64,000 bases of DNA from Oceanitalea stevensii (GCF_014837105.1 NZ_JACSPO010000009.1:23855-87854); one strand, 5' to 3'. Shown: positions 51,832 through 61,087, counted from the first letter of the stretch. Numbers and translations are program-made. Notes: generated from the letters alone by a model not told the origin.

Positions 51832-52413
51832 TCAGTGCAGCGCGGCGTCCGCGTCGGTGCGGCGGTAGCCGGTGAACCGCACCGTAAGGCCCGCGTGCGT
51901 CGGGGCGGCGCAGTACAGGCCGGCCGTGACGTCGGCGCCCGGGTCGAGGTGCGCGACGCGCACGAGCCGGAACGGCTCCTCGTCGGCGCGGGCACGGACG
52001 GTCACCGCGTCCCCGGACCGGCTGGCGCGGACGGTCACGCGCCGCCCGACCCACTCGGGCACCGGCGCGACGGACCAGTCGGACCTGCCGTGGGTGACGA
52101 CGGCGCCCACCTGCGCGACGCCGTCGGACACCTCGACGCCGGCCTTGACCCACTCATCCTGCGAGACGCGGAGGAACAGGCCCGCCTGGTCGAACTCGCC
52201 GTCGTAGTCGAGGAGGAAGTCCACCTCAACCGCCCCGGTGGCGGGCAGCGGCTCGAGGAGCGCGTGCTCGGTGTCGTGGACGAAGCCGTAGGCGGTGTGC
52301 CGCCACGCGTCGCTGCCCTCGGCGGCGGTCACGTGCAGCGCGTCGTCGACGACGACGGCGGAGACGGGCGGCGTCGTCCACGTCCCCTGGCTCAGGAGGT
52401 CGGCAAGGCTCAT
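51832..52413 (-). CDS. DUF1349 domain protein
   Basis: A 193-residue protein of the DUF1349 family, a concanavalin-like beta sandwich of unknown function. AWRHTAYGFVHDTEHALLEPLPATGAVEVDFLLDYDGEFDQAGLFLRVSQDEWVKAGVEVSDGVAQVGAVVTHGRSDWS contains the conserved Gln-Ala-Gly-Leu and Trp-x-Lys-x-Gly motifs. No signal peptide. The same fold appears in the GH97 protein at 4.6-5.2 kb. Monocistronic. Confidence 0.82.
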   Translation of the reverse strand: MSLADLLSQGTWTTPPVSAVVVDDALHVTAAEGSDAWRHTAYGFVHDTEHALLEPLPATGAVEVDFLLDYDGEFDQAGLFLRVSQDEWVKAGVEVSDGVAQVGAVVTHGRSDWSVAPVPEWVGRRVTVRASRSGDAVTVRARADEEPFRLVRVAHLDPGADVTAGLYCAAPTHAGLTVRFTGYRRTDADAALH

Positions 52414-52456
52414 GACGGCACCGTAGCGCCCGGCCGGGGCGGGATCGGGCGCGGTC

Positions 52457-52924
52457 TCAGGCGCCGATCTGGGGACGCAGCTCGCGCTCGTAGTAGAAGG
52501 CGCGCTCGCGCTGCCCGTCACCGGTGGCGAAGCCGTGGCGCTCGTAGAAGCGCTGGGTGTCGACGTCCTCCTCGTCGACGTTGATCTCGATGAGCGACAC
52601 GCCCTGGGCGGTCGCATCGGCGACGAGCCGCTCGATGATCGCCGTCCCGATGCCCTGGCCGCGCCGCTCGGGAACGACGTAGAGCTCGTCGAGGAGCAGC
52701 ACCGGCCCGTCGTACCAGACGTTCGGCCGCGAGGTGAGGAGCGCGACGCCCACCGCAGGGTCCCCGGCGAGCAGCGCCGTCGTCCGGCCGGCGGGGAGCA
52801 GCTCCTCCAGACGCGCGGTGAGGATCGCGGCGCCGGGGGAGTGGCTGTCGTACTCGACGTTGAAGTCGTGCAGGAGCCGCGCCACCACCGGCGCGTCGGA
52901 GACCTGGGCCCAGCGGACGTCCAT
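52457..52924 (-). CDS. GNAT-family N-acetyltransferase
   Basis: A 155-residue acetyltransferase using acetyl-CoA. VRWAQVSDAPVVARLLHDFNVEYD starts it; LDELYVVPERRGQGIGTAIIERLV is motif A (RGQGIG, pyrophosphate binding, about 88-93); VDTQRFYERHGFATGD is motif B. The substrate is unknown; it may be an amine, antibiotic or protein N-terminus. A paired REP-like hairpin lies between it and the upstream CNNM gene, so it is likely a separate transcript. Confidence 0.87.
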   Translation of the reverse strand: MDVRWAQVSDAPVVARLLHDFNVEYDSHSPGAAILTARLEELLPAGRTTALLAGDPAVGVALLTSRPNVWYDGPVLLLDELYVVPERRGQGIGTAIIERLVADATAQGVSLIEINVDEEDVDTQRFYERHGFATGDGQRERAFYYERELRPQIGA

Positions 52925-52966
52925 GGGAGAACCGTACGGAGAGGCCGGGGCTCCCGGCGACGGAAT

Positions 52967-53037
52967 AACTCAGCTCTCGGCGAGGAGGGGAGGGGGCGGC
53001 GGGGGGCGGGGAGGCCCCCCTCGCCGAGAGCTGAGTT
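52967..53037 (-). repeat. REP-like element, inverted pair (type A); terminator of the CNNM operon
   Basis: AACTCAGCTCTCGGCGAGG (52967-52985) is the exact complement of CCTCGCCGAGAGCTGAGTT (53019-53037), a perfect 19-bp pair with a G-rich 33-nt loop. The element also runs to 53042, where GTTA provides the TAA stop of the CNNM gene. Confidence 0.85.
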
Positions 53038-53038
53038 G

Positions 53039-54091
53039 TTACCGGCCGGCTGCGGACGGCGCCGCGGTGCCCTGGGCGGCGGCGGTGGTGCGCGGGAAGA
53101 GGTGCGCGAGGACGTCGGCGAGCGTCGCGACGGCGCTGCCGTGCTCACTGGTGCGGACCACCGCGAGGTGGTTGGACGTCTCCCGCATCCGCGTGAGCGC
53201 CGTGTGCAGCGGCATGGTCGCCTCGAGCTCGAAGACCGGCTTGGTCACCCCGGTGACGGGGGCGTCGTCGTCGAGCAGGAGAGTGTCGCGCACGTGGACG
53301 ACGCCGCTGGGCGCGGGGGCGCCCGGCGCGGCGACGAGGATCCGCAGGTGGCCGCTCTCGCGGGCCAGGCGCCGGACGTCGCCGGCGGTGGCGTTCTCAG
53401 GGACGGTCGACGGCGCGGGGTGGCTGGCCACGAGGTCGGCCACGGTGAGGCGGCGCAGGTCCAGCGCCCCGGACAGCTGGGCCGAGTAGGCCACCTCCAG
53501 CGCCCCCACGCTCGCGGAGTGCTCGACGAGGTGACGGAGGTCGTCCGGGTTCTGGCCGGCGCCGACGGACTCGACCGGCTCGACGCCGACCTTGCGCAGG
53601 CACCAGTTCGCCGCGCTGTTGAGCGCGACGAGGATGGGCCGGATCGGCACCATGAAGGCCCGCATCGGCAGCGCGAGCATCGTCGCCGACCTCTCCGGGT
53701 GGGCGATCGCCCAGGACTTCGGCGCCATCTCCCCGACGACGAGGTGGAGGAAGGTGACGATGACGAGCGCGAGCACGAAGCCGACGACGTCGGCCACCCA
53801 GTAGGGCGCCCCGAGGTCGCTGACGACCGGCGTGATCCAGTGGTGGACGGCCGGCTTGGTGATGGCACCGAGCGCGAGCGTGCACACGGTGATGCCGAGC
53901 TGGGAGCCGGCGAGCAGGAGGGTGAGCTCGGTGGAGCTGCGCAGCGCCGCGCGGGCGGCGCGGCTGCTGGCCGCGGCGTCCTCGAGGCGGTGCCGCTTGG
54001 CGGCGAGGAGCGCGAACTCCACGGCGACGAAGAAGGCGCTGAGCGCGATGATGACGACGGTCGCGGTCGCGACGACCCAGGGGTTGCTCAT
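53039..54091 (-). CDS. CNNM-domain hemolysin-family membrane protein (short form)
   Basis: A 350-residue DUF21/CNNM protein with three to four helices (about 5-25, 60-80, 100-125, 145-165), GAEFALLAAKRHRLE, AIT and GEMAPKSWAIAHPER, the conserved cytoplasmic acidic loop, then a short CBS pair (VPENATAGDVRRLARESGHLRILVAA). Unlike its partner it lacks the CorC/HlyC C-terminal domain. CNNM proteins transport magnesium or cobalt or extrude metal. ATGA overlap with the upstream CNNM gene. Its TAA stop is inside the REP-like arm. Ion and direction uncertain. Confidence 0.88.
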   Translation of the reverse strand: MSNPWVVATATVVIIALSAFFVAVEFALLAAKRHRLEDAAASSRAARAALRSSTELTLLLAGSQLGITVCTLALGAITKPAVHHWITPVVSDLGAPYWVADVVGFVLALVIVTFLHLVVGEMAPKSWAIAHPERSATMLALPMRAFMVPIRPILVALNSAANWCLRKVGVEPVESVGAGQNPDDLRHLVEHSASVGALEVAYSAQLSGALDLRRLTVADLVASHPAPSTVPENATAGDVRRLARESGHLRILVAAPGAPAPSGVVHVRDTLLLDDDAPVTGVTKPVFELEATMPLHTALTRMRETSNHLAVVRTSEHGSAVATLADVLAHLFPRTTAAAQGTAAPSAAGR

Positions 54092-55464
54092 CGGTCGGTC
54101 TCCTCGTCGTTCGCGGGCCGGTCGGCGAGGGTGACGCGCACGAGCGAGGGCACGTGCCGCTCGACGTCCAGGACCTCCACGTGCAGCTGCTTGTCCGGTG
54201 GCGGGTCAGGCAGGGCGAGGTTCGCCGGGTCCGGCGGGAGGTCGACGACGACGGCGGTGCCGACGTCGGGCAGCGAGCCGTGGACCTCGATGGTGAGGCC
54301 GGCGACCGTCTCGTAGTCCCCGCGGGGCAGGTCGTGGTCGATGGCGCGCTCCACCTCGTCGATGTGGACGTCACCGGCCATGGTCCAGCTGCCGTCCTCC
54401 TGCGGGGTGAGCGCCGGTGCCTCGGGGGAGTCGTGCTCGTCGGTGATCTCCCCGACGATCTCCTCGGCGAGGTCCTCGAGGGTGAGGACGCCGGTGAAGC
54501 TGCCGTACTCGTCGACGACGCAGGCCATGTCGTTGCGGCTGGCCGACAGCTCGCGGAGCGCGTCCGGCAGCGCCATCGCGGTCGGCAGGACGAGCGCGGG
54601 ACGCTGCAGCTCGGCGGCCGTCGCGTCGTCGGGGAACGTGCCGGTGAGGAGGTCGACGAGGTGGACCACGCCGACGACGTCGTCCTCCTCGTCCAGCACC
54701 GGGTAGCGGGAGTGGCCGGTCGCCATGAGCGCGCGGATCTCGGCGACGGTCTGGTCGGCGCGGACGGCGCCGACGCGGGCGCGGGGGATCATCGCGTGCT
54801 CGACGTCCTGGCGGGGGAAGTCGAGGATCCGGTCGAGGAGCACCGAGAGGTCGGCGGGGAGGTCACCGCTGGCGCGCGAGTCGGCGACGATGTGCTCGAG
54901 GTCGCGGGCCGTGGCGGAGTGCTCGACGTCGTGGACGGGCTCGATGCGCAGGACGCGCAGCAGGGCGTTGGACGCGGCGTCGAAGACCTTGATGAGCCAG
55001 CCGAAGGCGGCGAGGTAGAGGTTCGTCGAGCGTGCCAGCCACAGGGCGACGGGCTCGGGCTTGGCGATGGCGAGGTTCTTGGGGAAGAGCTCGCCGAAGA
55101 GCATCTGGATGATGGTCGAGAGCAGCAGCGCGAGGACGGTGCCGACGGCGACGCCCACGCCGGTGGGGACGCCGACGCCACCGAGCGCGTCACCCAGGGC
55201 CTGGCCGACGAGCGGCTCGGCGACGTAGCCGACGAGCAGCCCGGTGACGGTGATGCCGAGCTGGGCGCCGGAGAGCATGAAGGAGGTGCGGCGGGTGACC
55301 TTGAGGGCACGCTGCGCGCCCTCGTCACCGGACCCCGCGCGGGCGGCGAGCCGCGAGCGGTCGACCGCCATGTAGGCGAACTCCTGGGCCACGAAGTAGC
55401 CCGTCACCGCGGTGATGGCGAGGATGACGACGATCCCCAGCAGGAGGGAGAGCACCCAGATCAT
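54088..55464 (-). CDS. CNNM-CBS-CorC hemolysin-family membrane protein (long form)
   Basis: A 458-residue CNNM protein: helices at about 5-30, 63-83, 100-125 and 150-165, with FGELFPKNLAIAKPEPVALWLARS; two CBS domains (VAEIRALMATGHSRYPVLDEEDDVVGVV and ALPDALRELSASRNDMACVVDEYGSFTGVLTLEDLAEEIVGEI); and a CorC/HlyC domain. ATG at 55464 after CAGGAGG. With the short partner it makes a CNNM pair typical of actinobacteria. Magnesium or cobalt transport or homeostasis is the usual reading. Confidence 0.9.
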   Translation of the reverse strand: MIWVLSLLLGIVVILAITAVTGYFVAQEFAYMAVDRSRLAARAGSGDEGAQRALKVTRRTSFMLSGAQLGITVTGLLVGYVAEPLVGQALGDALGGVGVPTGVGVAVGTVLALLLSTIIQMLFGELFPKNLAIAKPEPVALWLARSTNLYLAAFGWLIKVFDAASNALLRVLRIEPVHDVEHSATARDLEHIVADSRASGDLPADLSVLLDRILDFPRQDVEHAMIPRARVGAVRADQTVAEIRALMATGHSRYPVLDEEDDVVGVVHLVDLLTGTFPDDATAAELQRPALVLPTAMALPDALRELSASRNDMACVVDEYGSFTGVLTLEDLAEEIVGEITDEHDSPEAPALTPQEDGSWTMAGDVHIDEVERAIDHDLPRGDYETVAGLTIEVHGSLPDVGTAVVVDLPPDPANLALPDPPPDKQLHVEVLDVERHVPSLVRVTLADRPANDEETDR

Positions 55465-55632
55465 CGGATGCACCTCCTGGTGGCGGTGCGGATGGTCTGG
55501 GTGCTGGTACTACAGGATTCGTCCATGGTCCTTCGGAGGCTGGGGTCAGGTAGGCGCCATGCTAGGTGAGCACGGTGCACCAGGCTGAACGCGAGCGCAG
55601 GCTCACAGGTTTCCGGCCGGCGGCCGGGGCGC

Positions 55633-56490
55633 TCAGGACAGGACGTCCTTGGTGGTGAAGCGGCCGTAGGCGAGGGCGCCGAAGACGGCGACGTAGCCGA
55701 GCTGGAGCAGCGCGTTGTCGGCGAAGGAGCCCCAGTCGACGGGCTGGCGCAGGAGGTCGGCGAAGCCGAGCCAGTGCTCGCTCAGCAGCCAGGGGTGCAG
55801 CCAGGCGAGCTGCTCGAGGGAGCCGAGCACCTGGACGACGATCGCGAGCACGGCCGTCGCCGCCATGGCCCCGACCGGCACGACGGTGAGCGTGGAGAGG
55901 AACAGGCCCACGGCCGCGAGCCCCAGCAGCGAGACCGTGACGTACAGGGCGACGAGCAGGGCGCGCACGAGCGCCTCCCACGCGCCGATCGTGTCCCCGG
56001 ACAGGAGCGTCACGGGGCCGACCGGGAAGAGGAGCGCGCCGATGATCGAGCCGGCGACGACGATGCTCAGCGTCGCCGCGAGGCAGAAGACCGCCGCCCC
56101 GGCGAACTTCACGAGGAGCAGCCGTCCACGCTGGACGGGCGCGAGGAGGAGGTAGCGCAGGGTGCCGAGGCTCGCCTCCCCGGCCACGGTGTCCCCGGCG
56201 ACGACGCCGACGGTGAGCGGCAGGAACAGCGGGATCGTCACGACGAGCCCGGTGATGGAGACGAACAGGCCGTTCTGGGTGACGCGGTCGAGGAAGGGCG
56301 GTCCCTGCCCCGGGGCGGGCGGGTCGGAGGCGATGCGCACGACGACGGCGATGAGCACCGGGATCGCGGCGAGCGCGACGAGCATGGCCCACGTGCGGCG
56401 CCGCCCGAGCACGAGCCGGAGCTCGGAGGCGAGCAGGGAGCGGCCGCTGCCGCGGGTCTGCGGCTCGGCGGGTGCGGTGTCACTGGGCAA
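55633..56490 (-). CDS. ABC-2-type exporter permease
   Basis: A 285-residue permease with six helices (VALAAIPVLIAVVVRIA, ITGLVVTIPLFLPLTVGVVAGD, FAGAAVFCLAATLSIVVAGSIIGAL, ALLVALYVTVSLLGLAAVGLFLS, VPVGAMAATAVLAIVVQVLG and a last one). GTLRYLLLAPVQRGRLLLVKFAGA is the usual ABC-2 (BcrB/NatB) connector. The TTG start at 56490 has GGGGAGGG 8 bp upstream and overlaps the ATPase stop by 11 bp. With the ATPase it probably exports a peptide, drug or lipid; substrate unknown. Confidence 0.85.
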   Translation of the reverse strand: MPSDTAPAEPQTRGSGRSLLASELRLVLGRRRTWAMLVALAAIPVLIAVVVRIASDPPAPGQGPPFLDRVTQNGLFVSITGLVVTIPLFLPLTVGVVAGDTVAGEASLGTLRYLLLAPVQRGRLLLVKFAGAAVFCLAATLSIVVAGSIIGALLFPVGPVTLLSGDTIGAWEALVRALLVALYVTVSLLGLAAVGLFLSTLTVVPVGAMAATAVLAIVVQVLGSLEQLAWLHPWLLSEHWLGFADLLRQPVDWGSFADNALLQLGYVAVFGALAYGRFTTKDVLS

Positions 56491-57439
56491 CGTCGAAGCC
56501 CTCCCCGGTCAGCGCGACGAAGCGGTCCTCGAGGGTGTCCTGCTCGACCTCGAAGCCCCGCAGCCGGACGTCGGCCGCCACGAGGGCGGCGGCGAGGGCC
56601 TCGAGGAGCGGCGCCTCGTCGGGCAGCGCGGCGCGGACGGTGGCGGTGCCGTCGGCGCGCGCGACGCCGTCGTCGTCCTCGACGACGAGGCCGAGCCGCG
56701 CCAGCTCCGCGCGGGCGCGGGCGGGGTCGGGGGTGAGGACGCGCAGGCGGCTGCGGCCCAGGCCGCGCAGCTCGTCGAGGCTGCCCTGGGCGACGAGACG
56801 CCCGGTGCGCATGACGGCGGCGTGCGTGCAGATCTGCTCGATCTCGGCGAGGAGGTGGCTGGAGACGACGACGGTCGTGCCGCCCTCGGCGAGCGAGCGG
56901 ACGAGGCTGCGGACCTCGCGGGTGCCCTGCGGGTCCAGGCCGTTGGTCGGCTCGTCGAGGACGAGGAGGTCGCGCGGGCGCAGCAGCGCGGCGGCGATCC
57001 CGAGGCGCTGCTTCATGCCCAGCGAGTAGGCGCGCACCCGCTTGTCCCCGGCGTGGCTGAGCCCGACCCGCTCGAGGGCACGGGCCACCCGTTCGGACCG
57101 GGTGGCGGGGGAGGCGTGGCGGTCCGCGGCGTCCAGGCGGCGCAGGTTCGCCTCCCCGGAGAGGAAGGGGTAGGCCGACGGGCCCTCGACGAGCGCGCCG
57201 ACGCGGGGGAGCACCGTTCCCAGGCTCCCGGGCATGTCGTGGCCGAGGACCTGGACGGTGCCGGCGCTCGCCGCGGCGAGGCCGAGGATGATGCGGATGG
57301 TCGTCGTCTTGCCCGAGCCGTTGGGCCCGAGGAAGCCGAACACGCTGCCGCGGGGCACGGCGAGGTCGAGGTCGTCGACGGCGAGCTGGCGCCCGAAGCG
57401 CTTGGTGAGGCCGTGCGTCTCGACGGCGAGCTCGGTCAC
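56480..57439 (-). CDS. ABC transporter ATP-binding protein (BcrA/NatA type)
   Basis: A 319-residue ATPase. GPNGSGKTTTIRIILGL (Walker A, about 37-46), SLGMKQRLGIAAALL (signature), LLVLDEPTNGLDPQG (Walker B) and SSHLLAEIEQIC (switch). The C-terminal 100 residues resemble the ABC-2 export group with ALADELRGLGRSRL-like sequence. GTG start at 57439 overlaps the LolA-like protein's stop (GTGA), so the three genes LolA-like, ATPase and permease are co-expressed. Antibiotic resistance or lipid export are possible roles. Confidence 0.92.
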   Translation of the reverse strand: MTELAVETHGLTKRFGRQLAVDDLDLAVPRGSVFGFLGPNGSGKTTTIRIILGLAAASAGTVQVLGHDMPGSLGTVLPRVGALVEGPSAYPFLSGEANLRRLDAADRHASPATRSERVARALERVGLSHAGDKRVRAYSLGMKQRLGIAAALLRPRDLLVLDEPTNGLDPQGTREVRSLVRSLAEGGTTVVVSSHLLAEIEQICTHAAVMRTGRLVAQGSLDELRGLGRSRLRVLTPDPARARAELARLGLVVEDDDGVARADGTATVRAALPDEAPLLEALAAALVAADVRLRGFEVEQDTLEDRFVALTGEGFDVAQ

Positions 57440-58545
57440 CGGCCCGCGAGGTCCAGCAGGTGCGCGGGCTCGACGGCGCCGGCGAGGACCCGGCCGTCGT
57501 CGGTGAGGAGCACGGAGAGGAGTGCGGTGGACAGGAGCCGGCCGCCGTCGACCTGCTCGGTGAGCTGGTCGAGCATCGGGTCGTCGGGCACCTCGACGTC
57601 CGGCACGACGACGACGGCGCCCCAGCCCTCGCCGAGCACCTCACCCGGCGGGGTGGCGCCGGTGGCGTGCTCCGGGGCGGCGTGGGTGCCGGCGTCCGCG
57701 GGCAGCTCGAGGACCTCCTCCTCGACGGTCGCGCCGGCGGGCGCGGTGAAGTCGAAGAGGTCGGCGTCCGGCTCCGCGAAGTCGATGTCGGTGTACTGCG
57801 CCTGGAGGGCGGGCTCGGCCTGGCCGCGGGCGGTGACGGTGACGCCGAGCGGGAAGCCGGTCTCGCCGTCGACGGCGATCGTCACCCCGCCCACGAGCGT
57901 CTCCTCCGCGCGGGGCGTGAGGGTGAGGGTGTAGGCGTCGCGGCCGGCGACGCGCTCGTGCTGGCCGACGCTGAGCTCGGTGCTCGGCTCGAGCGCCTCG
58001 ACGGCGCTCGCGGCGAGCTCCTCGGGCGTGGGGAGCGTTCCGGTGGGCTGCGGGCGCTCACCCTCGTGGCCCTCGGGCAGGACGAGGTGGGTGGCCGCGT
58101 TGGCCTCGGAGTCGTAGAACCACACGTCGTCCTCGGTGACGACGACGTTGCGCTCGGAGAGCGTGTCGGTGTGCTGGAAGCGGGCGCCCTGCTCGCCGAC
58201 GAAGACGCGGCCGGAGTTGTCACCGGTGAGGAGCTCGAGGGCCGACAGGACCTCCTGCGCGTCCTCGCCGCCCTCGGGAGCCACGGCGCCGGCGGCGTCC
58301 TCCATCTCCGGGCCCCCCGGGCCGAGGTCGATGTCGGAGGGGACCGGCAGGCCGAGGTCCGCGCTCGTCTCGAAGGCGCCCGAGTAGGCGCGCACGTCCT
58401 GCTCGAGGAGCAGGGTGAGGACGTCCTGCGGCGACTTGTCCGGCAGGTCGACCGCGCCGGCCTGCGAGGTGACCGTCACCGTGCCGGCGACGAGGGCGAC
58501 GACGGCGCCGGCGGGGAGCCAGCGTTGCCAGGTGCTGCGGGCCAT
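57436..58545 (-). CDS. LolA-like secreted protein
   Basis: A 369-residue protein with a signal peptide (MARSTWQRWLPAGAVVALVAGTVTVTSQAGA, cleavage near 31). QEVLSALELLTGDNSGRVFVGEQGARFQHTDTLSERNVVVTEDDVWFYDSEAN and VTIAVDGETGFPLGVTVTARGQAEPALQAQYTDIDFAEPDADLF fit the outer-membrane-lipoprotein-sorting (LolA/DUF2092-like) fold: an antiparallel sheet that binds lipid. Actinobacteria have no outer membrane of the LolA type, so it may carry a lipid handled by the ABC exporter encoded next, which is inference. ATG at 58545. First gene of the operon. Confidence 0.75.
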   Translation of the reverse strand: MARSTWQRWLPAGAVVALVAGTVTVTSQAGAVDLPDKSPQDVLTLLLEQDVRAYSGAFETSADLGLPVPSDIDLGPGGPEMEDAAGAVAPEGGEDAQEVLSALELLTGDNSGRVFVGEQGARFQHTDTLSERNVVVTEDDVWFYDSEANAATHLVLPEGHEGERPQPTGTLPTPEELAASAVEALEPSTELSVGQHERVAGRDAYTLTLTPRAEETLVGGVTIAVDGETGFPLGVTVTARGQAEPALQAQYTDIDFAEPDADLFDFTAPAGATVEEEVLELPADAGTHAAPEHATGATPPGEVLGEGWGAVVVVPDVEVPDDPMLDQLTEQVDGGRLLSTALLSVLLTDDGRVLAGAVEPAHLLDLAGR

Positions 58546-58686
58546 GGGGGTCTCCTCGGGAGTTGCTGCCTGTCTCGACGGTACGCCCGCCCACCGACAG
58601 GGGCCAGGTCTGCATGTGGAGGTCCGGTGAACACGCCCGGCCGCGCCCAGACCGCCAGCCCCGCCCCCGCCCGCCCCCCTCCCCGC

Positions 58687-58706
58687 GCCGACAGCCGGAT
58701 TCCTCC
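58687..58706 (+). repeat. REP-like element, single arm (type B)
   Basis: GCCGACAGCCGGATTCCTCC, preceded by a C-rich tract, lies between the LolA-like start and the beta-propeller lipoprotein stop, both on the minus strand. Confidence 0.8.
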
Positions 58707-58721
58707 GCCTCCACCCACCGC

Positions 58722-60992
58722 TCAGCCCGCCGGCGCGAACAGGGCCGCGACGTCGGGCACCCGCCACGCGCGCAGGAGCGCCGGGTGCAGCACGAGCAGA
58801 TCCTCACCGGACTCCGCCACGACGGGAGCGGCGTCGCTCGACGTCGAGACGGGAAGCGGGACCCACGACCACTGCCGGGCGTCCGCCGACAGCCACAGCA
58901 CCGGCCCGACGTACCCCTCCGCCCGCACGGTCCCACCGGCGGCGTACCCGTCGGCCAGCGGGACCACCGCCGTCCGGTGCAGCCCTTCGCCGAGCGCGTC
59001 GACGCCGCTGAAGGTCGACAGGTCCGTCGACCTCCACGAGCGCGAGACCGCGCCGTCGGTGCCGAAGAGAGTGACGCCGTCGTCGTCGCCCAGGCAGTTG
59101 AGGAGCCAGGACTCCGTCGTGTCCGCGAGCACCGAGGGGGCCCACGCGCCGCCGACCCGCCGCCAGGCGGTGGCACGCGCCTGCCCCTCGGCGTCATCCA
59201 TCGACCCCACCGCGACGGGACCGAGCCCGGAGTTGCAGATGCCGTGGACGTCGGAGCCCTGGCCGTCGGGGAAGGAGAGCTCCCCGTCCTCCCTCGTCCA
59301 CTCCACGCCGTCCGGCGATGCCCAGATCTCCGCCCGTCGCGGGACCTCCCCGGCACTCCCGTGCTCGGTCTCCAGTGCCATGAGCCAGCCGTCAGCGGTG
59401 GCGGTGAGCGCGGTGGGCAGCTGGTCGGACGCCGCGGTGACCGGCGGGCCCTGCGCCCACACGCCGCCGTCGGCCCGGCTCCACGTCCTCGTGACGAACC
59501 GGCCGCCCGACCAGTGGCCGGTGAGGAGCACCGTGCGCCCGGTGCGAGGGTCGGTGACGACGATCGGTTCGGACTCCTCGGGCAGGTCGTCGGGTGCCCA
59601 CTCGCCCGCGACGACGCCCTCGGTGGGGGAGTAGGAGAGCAGGACACTGGTCGAGGTGACCCGCCACCACTCCGGCTCCTGGACGAACACGGTCGTGCCG
59701 ACCGCGAGCCCGAGCTCGTCGCCCAGGTCCGCGACGGTGAGCTCGTCCGGCTCGGTCTCGTAGGACACGAGCGTGGTCTCGACGGTGCCGATCCCCGTCT
59801 CGACGTCCACGACGAACTCCGTTGCGGAGCCACCGCCGAAGCGGCCCACCACCGCGGTCCGGTCCCCCAGCTGCAGGGCGCGGGCACCCGGGCCGAAGCC
59901 GAGTGCGGGGGCGTACAGGGCACCGCCCCAGCTGCCGGCGTCGTCGCGGAGGGCGACGGCGATGCGGAGGGAGGCGCTGTTGAGCATCGCCGCCGCGACG
60001 GTGCCGCTGCCCGGGTCGTAGGTCGGCTCGGTGAACCACACGTCGGCGCGCTCGCTCGCCCACCGGTCGGGGTCCCACTCCCAGAGCGAGACGATGTCGT
60101 CGACGGCCCAGCTGCGCCCGTCCGGGGAGGACCACGCCGCCGGCTTCGTGTACCCCGCGGTGCGCACCGATCCGGTGGCCACGAAGGTGTCACCCGCGGC
60201 CACGACGCCGTTGATCCCGAAGGTGTCCGGGCCCATCTCGACCGTCTCGAAGGAGGCTCCGCCGTCCTCGGACACGTGGGCCCGCGGCGCCGTGAAGTCC
60301 CCCTTGGGGCCGACCGCCGTGATCGCGAGAACGCGGTCACCGACGGCGGACAGGCCGGACACCGCGAGCCCCTCACCCTCCGCGGGGGCCGGGAGGGCGG
60401 CGACGGCGGTGTCCCCGCTGGCGGGGTCGACGACGACGACACGTGGCTCCCGTCCCGTCGCCCCGGCGCCGAGGAGGACGATGCGTCCGTCGCTCACGGC
60501 GACGTGCGAGGCGGCGACGGCGGCGGCCTCGTCGCCGAGCTCGACCTCCTTCCACGTCGTGCGGTCGGTGGAGGTGAGGAGGAAGGTCCGCGGCACGCCG
60601 TCGAGGGCGGAGCTCCCGGCGATCGCGGTGACGGTGCCGTCCGAGGCGACCCGGGCGGTGCCGACGTCGCCCGGGACCGGGATCTCGGCCTGCTCCGACA
60701 GTGCGTCGACGCCGGTGCCCTGCCAGACGCCGACGTCCGCCTCGTCGGCCCGGCCGTGGGCAACCGTCGTGACCGCCAGCCGCGGCAGGTCACCGGACTG
60801 CGGCAGCACCGACCACTGGCCGACCCGCCTCGACGTGCTCACCAGCGACTCCGGCAGCGCGAGCTCCTCGAGGACGACGCGTTCCTCGAGCGTGGGCTCG
60901 GGCTCCTCGTCGTCGCCGCTGCAGCCCGCGAGCAGCAGGGCGACCGCCGCCGCCGTCGCCGCGGCCTCCCGGACACGCGTCGTCGCTGTCAT
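58722..60992 (-). CDS. Secreted beta-propeller lipoprotein
   Basis: A 756-residue lipoprotein. The ATG at 60992 gives VREAAATAAAVALLLAGC, with the lipobox Cys at 22; an earlier ATG at 61073 lacks a signal. The body is a repeat of sialidase-like blades with Asp-box-type turns (VSEDGGASFETV, SSPDGRSWAVDD, ASPDGVEWTREDG, SADARQWSW) and GR/W-rich strands. The Asp-box (SxDxGxxW) repeat suggests a carbohydrate-binding or sialidase-like fold, but no catalytic triad is evident. Surface-attached; function unknown. The divergent GH51 promoter lies upstream. Confidence 0.75.
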   Translation of the reverse strand: MTATTRVREAAATAAAVALLLAGCSGDDEEPEPTLEERVVLEELALPESLVSTSRRVGQWSVLPQSGDLPRLAVTTVAHGRADEADVGVWQGTGVDALSEQAEIPVPGDVGTARVASDGTVTAIAGSSALDGVPRTFLLTSTDRTTWKEVELGDEAAAVAASHVAVSDGRIVLLGAGATGREPRVVVVDPASGDTAVAALPAPAEGEGLAVSGLSAVGDRVLAITAVGPKGDFTAPRAHVSEDGGASFETVEMGPDTFGINGVVAAGDTFVATGSVRTAGYTKPAAWSSPDGRSWAVDDIVSLWEWDPDRWASERADVWFTEPTYDPGSGTVAAAMLNSASLRIAVALRDDAGSWGGALYAPALGFGPGARALQLGDRTAVVGRFGGGSATEFVVDVETGIGTVETTLVSYETEPDELTVADLGDELGLAVGTTVFVQEPEWWRVTSTSVLLSYSPTEGVVAGEWAPDDLPEESEPIVVTDPRTGRTVLLTGHWSGGRFVTRTWSRADGGVWAQGPPVTAASDQLPTALTATADGWLMALETEHGSAGEVPRRAEIWASPDGVEWTREDGELSFPDGQGSDVHGICNSGLGPVAVGSMDDAEGQARATAWRRVGGAWAPSVLADTTESWLLNCLGDDDGVTLFGTDGAVSRSWRSTDLSTFSGVDALGEGLHRTAVVPLADGYAAGGTVRAEGYVGPVLWLSADARQWSWVPLPVSTSSDAAPVVAESGEDLLVLHPALLRAWRVPDVAALFAPAG

Positions 60993-61087
60993 GCGTCCCC
61001 CCGATCTCTCTCCCGCGGAGCATCCCACCGCGCGCCCGAGCCGTGTTGCGGGGCGAGCCGAACCTGTGGACAACCCCAGGGGGCCGC

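Noticed and set aside
61000..61073. Upstream ATG (61073) for the beta-propeller lipoprotein
   Set aside because: It would bury the lipobox signal 49 residues in; the ATG at 60992 gives a normal lipoprotein signal.
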